Assembly (NCBI RefSeq): GCF_008039875.1
Contig: NZ_VRUU01000017.1
Location: 1 to 64,000 of the forward strand
Direction: 5' to 3'
Origin: Methylobacterium sp. WL119
GTDB lineage: Bacteria; Pseudomonadota; Alphaproteobacteria; Rhizobiales; Beijerinckiaceae
Length of the DNA stretch: 64,000 nt
The translations under genes and the position numbers were made by a program. This document shows, one piece after another, positions 59,402-64,000 of the stretch (position 1 is the first letter of the stretch; each line of letters begins with the position of its first letter). The notes under the pieces are model-generated. The model worked only from the letters and a program-made list of their open reading frames with translations, was not told where the DNA came from and ran no database searches.

Positions 59402-61003
59402 ATGCGACAGTCCCCCCGAAACGGGGTGGGCGCGCCGTCTCTGCGCGCGCTGCTCCGCGGCACCCCCATCCATCGCGGCAGTCATGCCCGCCAGCTTCAG
59501 GCCGAGATCCTCTCGACCGTCCCGGGAATTTTCAGCGCCGGCCGGGCCGAGCTGATCCGACAGTGCGCGGACTCGCCGCTTTTCCACGAGCTCGTCGTCT
59601 CCCTCTGGAAGTCGGCTATCGCCGCCCTCTCGATCAGGCCGGATGAGGCCGCCAAGGAGGGCCGGTTCATCACCGCGATCTATGAGGCGTGGCTCGTCCT
59701 CAGGCGGACTGTGGGCGTGCAGTCCGCCATCGATGCCGATCTCGATCTCTCGTTCCACGACCGCCAGGAACAGGAGATGCTGGATCTGGTCACGCTTCTG
59801 CTCGCCGACCTCGGCGAGGGCGTCGCCCGCATGGCGTACGTCGATCTCGCATGGCGCCATGCACGCGAGCGTGAGCCCGACCAGGACGACCTGCTGTACG
59901 GCGCCATCGGCGCGAGCCTCTACGCCGGCGAGAGTTGGCGCTTCGAGGGCAAGCGCCCTACCGGCATGCCATCCGGTTTCGCCCTTCAATGCATCGAACT
60001 CGGCAGGCAGGCCTTCACGGGCACGCTCCCGCAGCCCGAGCCGGCATGGGCGAAGGAGGCCAAGGCCGCGTCCGGCCTCCGCGCCATCGAGGCCGCACGT
60101 ATCGACGCCGGACCGTCGCTCTTGGTGTTGGCGTCCGTCGACCACCTTCCCGGGTCCGCCACCGGTGGCGAGGGCCGCCCCGGCGGCAGCGTCGGTACGA
60201 CGGCCCGGGCCGAGTGGGCCCCGATGGCGGGCAAGCGCCTCCCCCTGGTCGTGGTTCCCGATCTCGCCCGAGTGAAGAGGAGGCTCGTGCGGGAGTTCCC
60301 GGACTGCGAGCGGATCATCGACGCGGTGCTGGCGCCCATCGCGGGACGGCAGTTTGCCTACCTGTCGCCCTTCCTGCTCGTCGGGGCGCCGGGTTCGGGC
60401 AAGAGCCGCCTCGCCCGCCGGATCGGGGAAGAGCTCGGGCTCGCCGTCACGGTCTACGCGTGCTCGGGGGTCAGCGACTCCTCGATCATCGGAACCAGTC
60501 GAATGTGGAGTACGGGTCGCGCATCCGTCCCGCTCCAGGCGATCCGTCGCGCGGGCGCCGCCTCGGTGCTGATCGTCCTCGACGAGATCGCACGCGCCGG
60601 CACCCGCACCGACAACGGCAAGCTCACCGACGGCGTCCTCGGGCTGACGGAGCGGGAGACCGCCCGGGCGTACCAGGACCCCTACTTGGAATGCCCGGTG
60701 GATCTGTCGGCGGTCTCGTACGTCGCTACGGCGAACACGGTGGACGGTCTCGATCCGGCGCTCCTGTCCAGATTCCGGGTCTTCGAGATGCCGATGCCGA
60801 CGGCGCGGTCCCTGCCGGTCCTGGCCCGGGCCATCGTTGCCGAACTCCGGGTCGAGCGCGGCCTCGATGCGGTGTGGCTCCCCGACCTGACGCCCGACGA
60901 GCTCGAAATGATCGGCTCGCACTGGTCCGGAGGCAGCGTCCGCGTCCTGCAGCAACTCGTGGAAGTTGCCGTGGACGGTCGCGACCTCGGCCAGGCCAAC
61001 TAG
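59402..61003 (+). CDS. Lon-like AAA+ ATPase without a protease domain
   Basis: 533 residues. The N-terminal ~320 residues are unassigned helices. The AAA+ module begins with LLVGAPGSGKSRLARRIGEEL (Walker A near residue 327), has VLIVLDEIARAG (Walker B near 390), then YVATANTVDGLDPALLSRFRVFEMP (sensor 1 and the Arg finger), and a C-terminal helical lid VRVLQQLVEVAV. The FIATAN-type sensor and LLSRF resemble Lon, but the serine-lysine protease domain is missing. It could be a remodelling ATPase of phage/element origin. Operon with the small genes that follow. Confidence 0.72.
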   Translation: MRQSPRNGVGAPSLRALLRGTPIHRGSHARQLQAEILSTVPGIFSAGRAELIRQCADSPLFHELVVSLWKSAIAALSIRPDEAAKEGRFITAIYEAWLVLRRTVGVQSAIDADLDLSFHDRQEQEMLDLVTLLLADLGEGVARMAYVDLAWRHAREREPDQDDLLYGAIGASLYAGESWRFEGKRPTGMPSGFALQCIELGRQAFTGTLPQPEPAWAKEAKAASGLRAIEAARIDAGPSLLVLASVDHLPGSATGGEGRPGGSVGTTARAEWAPMAGKRLPLVVVPDLARVKRRLVREFPDCERIIDAVLAPIAGRQFAYLSPFLLVGAPGSGKSRLARRIGEELGLAVTVYACSGVSDSSIIGTSRMWSTGRASVPLQAIRRAGAASVLIVLDEIARAGTRTDNGKLTDGVLGLTERETARAYQDPYLECPVDLSAVSYVATANTVDGLDPALLSRFRVFEMPMPTARSLPVLARAIVAELRVERGLDAVWLPDLTPDELEMIGSHWSGGSVRVLQQLVEVAVDGRDLGQAN

Positions 61004-61012
61004 GGGGCGATC

Positions 61013-61255
61013 ATGCGGCATCGCTCCCACGCCCCCGTCCTCGACTACTTCTTGGAGATCCTCAGGGCGCACCGCGCCTCGGGACGTCTCCACGCTCAAG
61101 TCGCCCACGGGATGGAGGCCTACGTCCTGCACGTCACGCGGCTCGCAGACGAGCATGTCCTCACCGGCGTCGAGGCCCTCGTGGCGGCCAATCGCGCCGT
61201 GACGCTGGCGCTCGCACTCCCGCAGCTTCCGGAGGATCGCCATGAACCGCGGTGA
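61013..61255 (+). CDS. Element hypothetical protein, 80 residues
   Basis: ATG 61013 follows GGGGGCG, 9 bp after the AAA+ ATPase stop. His-rich N-terminus (MRHRSHAPVLDYFLEILRAHR). Overlaps the next gene by 14 bp. Function unknown. Confidence 0.5.
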   Translation: MRHRSHAPVLDYFLEILRAHRASGRLHAQVAHGMEAYVLHVTRLADEHVLTGVEALVAANRAVTLALALPQLPEDRHEPR

Positions 61256-61472
61256 CCTCGCGACGGCGGCAGCGCGGATTCGCGCGGCCTGGGTGCCCGG
61301 TCGGGAATGCCGGCTCCGTCCCCGCCGGGCCCGGCTCTACGTCCTGAAGGTCGCCCGGCTCGATGCGGACGGCCTGATCCGTCCGGAGCGGGCCGAGGCG
61401 GTCGCGGCCCGGGCGCAGGTCCTGGCCGAGGAGATGGAGGGCGCCCGATGCCCGACGTCTACCGAAATTTGA
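61242..61472 (+). CDS. Element hypothetical protein, 76 residues
   Basis: ATG 61242 behind GGAGGATCG. Basic, alanine- and arginine-rich helix pair (GDLATAAARIRAAW, then RPERAEAVAARAQVLAEEM). Overlaps its neighbours by 14 and 25 bp. Function unknown. Confidence 0.5.
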   Translation: MNRGDLATAAARIRAAWVPGRECRLRPRRARLYVLKVARLDADGLIRPERAEAVAARAQVLAEEMEGARCPTSTEI

Positions 61473-61777
61473 CCCGAGCCTGCTGGTCCGTCCGCGTCAA
61501 AAATCGGGTCGTCGGCCACGTCCCCGCGCTGGTTCTCCGGGACGTCGCGTTCATCGTCTCCCTCCCGGGCGTGCGTCGGATTCGGCTGCGGCAGGCCCGC
61601 GAAGTCATCGCCTACGCCCGGGGCGTCCCATCCGAATCCGGCCTCCCCAACGGCGCGCTGCAGGTGCGCTTCTGCCCCTACCGGTCGACAGATTTCACGC
61701 TTCCCGATTGCAGCCCGATCCGCGCGGCCGCCGTCGCCTCCTTCCTCCCAGACGGCTCGTGCTGGGCCGTCCTTTGA
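61448..61777 (+). CDS. Element hypothetical protein, 109 residues
   Basis: ATG 61448 behind GGAGGGC, inside the end of the preceding gene. The block VYRNLTRACWSVRVKNRVVGHVPALVLRDVAF and RIRLRQAREVIAYARG recurs in small hypotheticals of alphaproteobacterial temperate phages, as I recall, which supports a phage origin. Function unknown. Confidence 0.6.
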   Translation: MPDVYRNLTRACWSVRVKNRVVGHVPALVLRDVAFIVSLPGVRRIRLRQAREVIAYARGVPSESGLPNGALQVRFCPYRSTDFTLPDCSPIRAAAVASFLPDGSCWAVL

Positions 61778-61792
61778 TCCGGGGATACCGTC

Positions 61793-62185
61793 ATGCTCCA
61801 CGTCGTCGTCTCATCCCTCCTGTTCCTGCTCGCCGGCGCGGCCGCGGTCGCCGACGAGGGTCCATGGTCCCAGCCGCGGTGGTATGTCGAGACGACGGAG
61901 GCACACGGGCCCTTCACGCACACCACGGGGATGTCGGTCTCCCAGAACGCCAAGGCCGGCCGCGATGACGTCGAGGTGATGTGCCAGGTCACCGACGTGC
62001 GGGCTCCCCGGGATGCCATCGTCGTCCGCCGAAGGGGTAAGGCCTTGTTCCGCCAGGACGCGTGGTGCGGGGACGCCGGTGACCTGGGGTCCTGGTGCGT
62101 GGCCTTGGAGGAAGGGGCGGTCATGACGTGGTACGGGAAGACGATCTGCGCGGGCGGGCAGGCGACGTTCTCGACGGGCGACTGA
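61793..62185 (+). CDS. Small secreted element protein
   Basis: 130 residues with a signal peptide MLHVVVSSLLFLLAGAAAVADEG. The mature part has four cysteines (VMCQVTD, AWCGDAG, SWCVALE, TICAGGQ), suggesting disulphides. Secreted proteins of this sort occur in temperate phages as lysogenic conversion or superinfection factors; that role is only inferred. Followed by the terminator hairpin at 62197. Confidence 0.55.
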   Translation: MLHVVVSSLLFLLAGAAAVADEGPWSQPRWYVETTEAHGPFTHTTGMSVSQNAKAGRDDVEVMCQVTDVRAPRDAIVVRRRGKALFRQDAWCGDAGDLGSWCVALEEGAVMTWYGKTICAGGQATFSTGD

Positions 62186-62196
62186 CCAAAAGGTAA

Positions 62197-62225
62197 GGGC
62201 CTGTTTCCTCAATGGAAACAGGCCC
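62197..62225. terminator. Strong hairpin between convergent genes
   Basis: A perfect 12-bp stem, GGGCCTGTTTCC (62197-62208) and GGAAACAGGCCC (62214-62225), with a TCAAT loop. No U tract on either side, but it sits between the last plus-strand gene and the minus-strand antirepressor gene. Confidence 0.75.
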
Positions 62226-62259
62226 CATGTGTAGTGATCAGGCTTCGACTACGCTTTAG

Positions 62260-63078
62260 TTACGCGGCGTTCCCGAACAGGTCCCGCGGCCCCTCGGGCA
62301 TCATCGTGTGCCTCTGCCACTTCTTGGCGAGGTACTGGAGGCCGTAGGGCGTGACGAAGGTCTGGGCCCGGGCGACGTCGCCGTCGAGGAACGGATGGAC
62401 GGTGAAGATCGCCATCTTGACGAAGGCCGCCTTAGGCATGAGCTCGCGCCCCTGGTAAAACAGGTAGGTCCCCTTCAGCCAGTCGACGAATGCCTTGGGC
62501 GGGGCGCCGATGGACCGGGCGGCGTTCTGCAGGCCGTAGTGCCCGTCGGCGTTGGCGAACCGGTCGAAGAACTCGACCTTCGGGGCGGCCGTGGCGAGCG
62601 CCGATTCCGACACCGTCAGGGCCTGGGAGATCTGGGCGTTCTCGGCCTTGAGGGCGAGGTTCGCTTCGGCGTACCCGAGCAGGACGACACGCAGGGAGGC
62701 CGGGTCGTTCGGGTCGAACGGCGGCGGCTGGCGGCGGCGAAGCTCCTCCTCCATGGCGTTGAAGGCCGAGATGTAGCCCACCTTCCAGATCGTGGCCGCG
62801 CTGCCGTTGAACCCCATCACCGCCAGGGTGAAGCCGTCCCTGTCCATGAGGCAGTAGCGCTCCTGCCGGACGCCGCCGTTGGGCATCCGGGTCGGCGCCG
62901 ATGTAAACGCAAAACTGCGTTCACATGCGCCGGGCAGGGTCTTCATCAGGCCATCGATGGCCCGGAGGACGTCGGCGTGCCGCTTGCCGAACACCTTCGC
63001 CAGTTCCCGGCTGTCGGCCCGGACCTGTCCGTCGATGACGCTGACGATGGGATCGGTCGACGTGACGAGGGCGCTCAT
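62260..63078 (-). CDS. Rha/KilAC-type phage antirepressor
   Basis: 272 residues from ATG 63078, sharing two bases with the upstream stop (TGATG). N-terminal Rha domain (VIDGQVRADSRELAKVFGKRHADVLRAIDGLMKTL, RYCLMDRDGFTLAVMGFNGSAAT), then a charged hinge and C-terminal KilAC/ANT domain (APKVEFFDRFANADGHYGLQNAARSIGAPPKAFVDWLKGTYL...AQTFVTPYGLQYLAKKW). Antirepressors of this kind relieve lysogenic repression or interfere with host regulation. A clear phage marker. Confidence 0.9.
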   Translation of the reverse strand: MSALVTSTDPIVSVIDGQVRADSRELAKVFGKRHADVLRAIDGLMKTLPGACERSFAFTSAPTRMPNGGVRQERYCLMDRDGFTLAVMGFNGSAATIWKVGYISAFNAMEEELRRRQPPPFDPNDPASLRVVLLGYAEANLALKAENAQISQALTVSESALATAAPKVEFFDRFANADGHYGLQNAARSIGAPPKAFVDWLKGTYLFYQGRELMPKAAFVKMAIFTVHPFLDGDVARAQTFVTPYGLQYLAKKWQRHTMMPEGPRDLFGNAA

Positions 63079-63215
63079 CAGTGCATCCCCCGCAGCCGGA
63101 TGGAGGTCGCCAGCGCGGCCCGGCGTGCGGCCACCTTGGCTCGCTCCTGCCAGAGGCACTCGGCGAGGTAGGCGGACTGCTCGTCCACCGTCATGAGGCG
63201 GCACGCCTGCAGCAT
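63078..63215 (-). CDS. Very small element ORF upstream of the antirepressor
   Basis: 45 residues from ATG 63215 (MLQACRLMTVDEQSAYLAEC...); ATG 63194 gives 38 residues. The stop overlaps the antirepressor start (TGATG), which argues for translation. A basic C-terminus (RRAALATSIRLRGMH). No ribosome site is obvious for 63215. Function unknown. Confidence 0.4.
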   Translation of the reverse strand: MLQACRLMTVDEQSAYLAECLWQERAKVAARRAALATSIRLRGMH

Positions 63216-63435
63216 GGCATGCAGGTCATCGTCGGGAGTGGTATCGGTCGTCTAAGCCTTGGACACGGGTCGCTCCGTCGTCGAGGGTCAGGCCGGGATG
63301 TGAGAGGCGTTGGACCCTCTCTGCCCGGCCGACACCGAATGCCCTCGTGGTGAATCTGCGTTAACCACAATGTGAGGCATGGGAATATAAAAATCAACCT
63401 TGCCACGGGAAGTCCGGGAAGGCATGGTGTAACGC

Positions 63436-63720
63436 ATGGTCACGAATAGTCAGATCCGCGCCGCACGCGCCCTCCTCGGCATCAAGCAGAGCGACCTCGC
63501 CGAGTGGTCGGGCGTCAGCCAAGGCACCATCGCGAAGTTCGAGCTCGGGTTGAGGACGCCGTTCGCGCCGAACCTCGCCGCGATGGAGCGGGCCCTGGAG
63601 GAGCACGGCGTCATCTTCCTCGCCGCCACGGATGACCGCGGGCCCGGCGTCTGCCTCGCCGCGGAAGGGTCTGCACCGGACGCAGACCCCTCAGGATCGG
63701 GCGCGCTTGAGCAGGTATGA
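63436..63720 (+). CDS. XRE-family HTH transcriptional regulator (Cro/CI-like)
   Basis: 94 residues with an HTH domain: QIRAARALLGIKQSDLAEWSGVSQGTIAKFELGLRTP (helix-turn-helix about 8-45), then a dimerisation helix AAMERALEEHGVIFLAA. The tail is disordered. No ribosome site with a canonical GGAGG; ATG 63436 is the only start. Probable repressor of the element. Overlaps the convergent gene by 30 bp. Confidence 0.82.
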   Translation: MVTNSQIRAARALLGIKQSDLAEWSGVSQGTIAKFELGLRTPFAPNLAAMERALEEHGVIFLAATDDRGPGVCLAAEGSAPDADPSGSGALEQV

Positions 63721-63996
63721 AGGTGGCTCGCCCCACCGGGCCTTGCAGGCCTCGACGCCATGGGATGCGAGCAGCTTCAGGACTGCGGCGCGGGTGGGCT
63801 GAAATTTCAGCTTGTCGTCCCAGGAGACGTTCCAAGCCGAGGGCTCGCCCCGGTCGTATCGAATCCGCGAGAGGCGATTGCTCACCAGGCCGGGCGTGAC
63901 GCCCTTCAGCTTGGCGTAGGCCGCGAGGGAACCGGCGGCCGCGATCCCGGCCTCCACCTCATCGTCGTTGAGCAGGCGTTCCCGGCGGTAGCTCAT
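63691..63996 (-). CDS. Element hypothetical protein, 101 residues
   Basis: ATG 63996 lies four bases before the window edge. Has AGIAAAGSLAAYAKLKGVTPGLVSNRLSRIRYDRG, a helical segment resembling an HTH core (AYAKLKGVTPGLVSNRL), then a second domain with VLKLLASHGVEACKARWGEPPSY. Likely phage or element DNA-binding protein, not confirmed. Confidence 0.55.
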   Translation of the reverse strand: MSYRRERLLNDDEVEAGIAAAGSLAAYAKLKGVTPGLVSNRLSRIRYDRGEPSAWNVSWDDKLKFQPTRAAVLKLLASHGVEACKARWGEPPSYLLKRARS

Positions 63997-64000
63997 CAGG

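Larger units (their letters stand above)
52418..64000. mobile_element. Partial integrated element (prophage or integrative element)
   Basis: Starts at the tRNA-Gly 3' end and runs to the window edge. Most genes are short, overlap by 1-8 bp and match no core family. Recognisable members are a Rha/KilAC antirepressor, an XRE protein, an RNA ligase and an AAA+ ATPase. Most genes pack into opposing early-type operons, with Ile/Lys/Asn-richer coding than neighbours. No integrase or structural gene was seen, so the far end must lie outside the window. Confidence 0.75.

Overview
The window is high-GC alphaproteobacterial DNA, most likely from Methylobacterium or a close relative in the Methylobacteriaceae. 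Pointers are a formaldehyde-activating-enzyme paralogue, an imuA-imuB-dnaE2 cassette behind a GTTC-N7-GTTC LexA box, a GGAAC-N17-GTT promoter typical of the alphaproteobacterial general stress sigma factor EcfG, and frequent GTG starts. No species can be fixed from sequence alone.

About 1-52.3 kb is ordinary chromosome. It opens with the tail of a Pro/Ala-rich protein, an L,D-transpeptidase, a DctA dicarboxylate carrier coupled to a ROK sugar kinase, and a methionine/SAM-cycle block (ArsR-methyltransferase regulator with a 20-bp palindrome over its start codon, metF, metH). Next come a vapBC-type toxin-antitoxin pair, a Fae paralogue lacking the expected catalytic His, a frameshifted Uma2 gene, and the SOS mutagenesis cassette (12.7-18.4 kb). 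From 18.5 to 26 kb are a secreted collagen-like protein, a BaiN-like flavoprotein, TerC, an amidase coupled to a DjlA-like co-chaperone, and an orphan UreE with a His-rich tail. A surface-carbohydrate and storage-sugar stretch (26-35 kb) holds a membrane protein, a methyltransferase, two glycosyltransferases, glgX and otsA. A four-gene envelope-stress operon (35.5-37.6 kb) follows its own EcfG-type promoter. Then come ycjX-ycjF, hisN, an AI-2E family transporter with an extra C-terminal domain, a Tat-exported MmgE/PrpD protein, pncB, a stress flavin-binding protein, apbC/mrp, mobA, tRNA-Phe, yacG and maf.

At 52,344 a tRNA-Gly(CCC) gene marks an abrupt change. The remaining 11.6 kb consists of small, tightly overlapping and mostly unrecognisable genes, plus phage-type regulators (Rha/KilAC antirepressor, XRE repressor-like protein). 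I read it as one end of an integrated element (prophage or integrative element) in the 3' end of the tRNA; the integrase and other end are not in the window. Its most interesting content is a divergent pair of operons. A minus-strand operon of eight overlapping genes contains a T4 Rnl1-like RNA ligase. A plus-strand set contains a Lon-like AAA+ ATPase without a protease domain. They are separated by a 455-bp noncoding stretch with four C-run/G-run hairpins and a 9-bp inverted repeat laid over a sigma70-type -10 box. No capsid, tail, portal or terminase gene is visible.

No rRNA, insertion sequence or CRISPR array was seen. Functional calls rest on recognised motifs and family resemblance, since no database search was possible.
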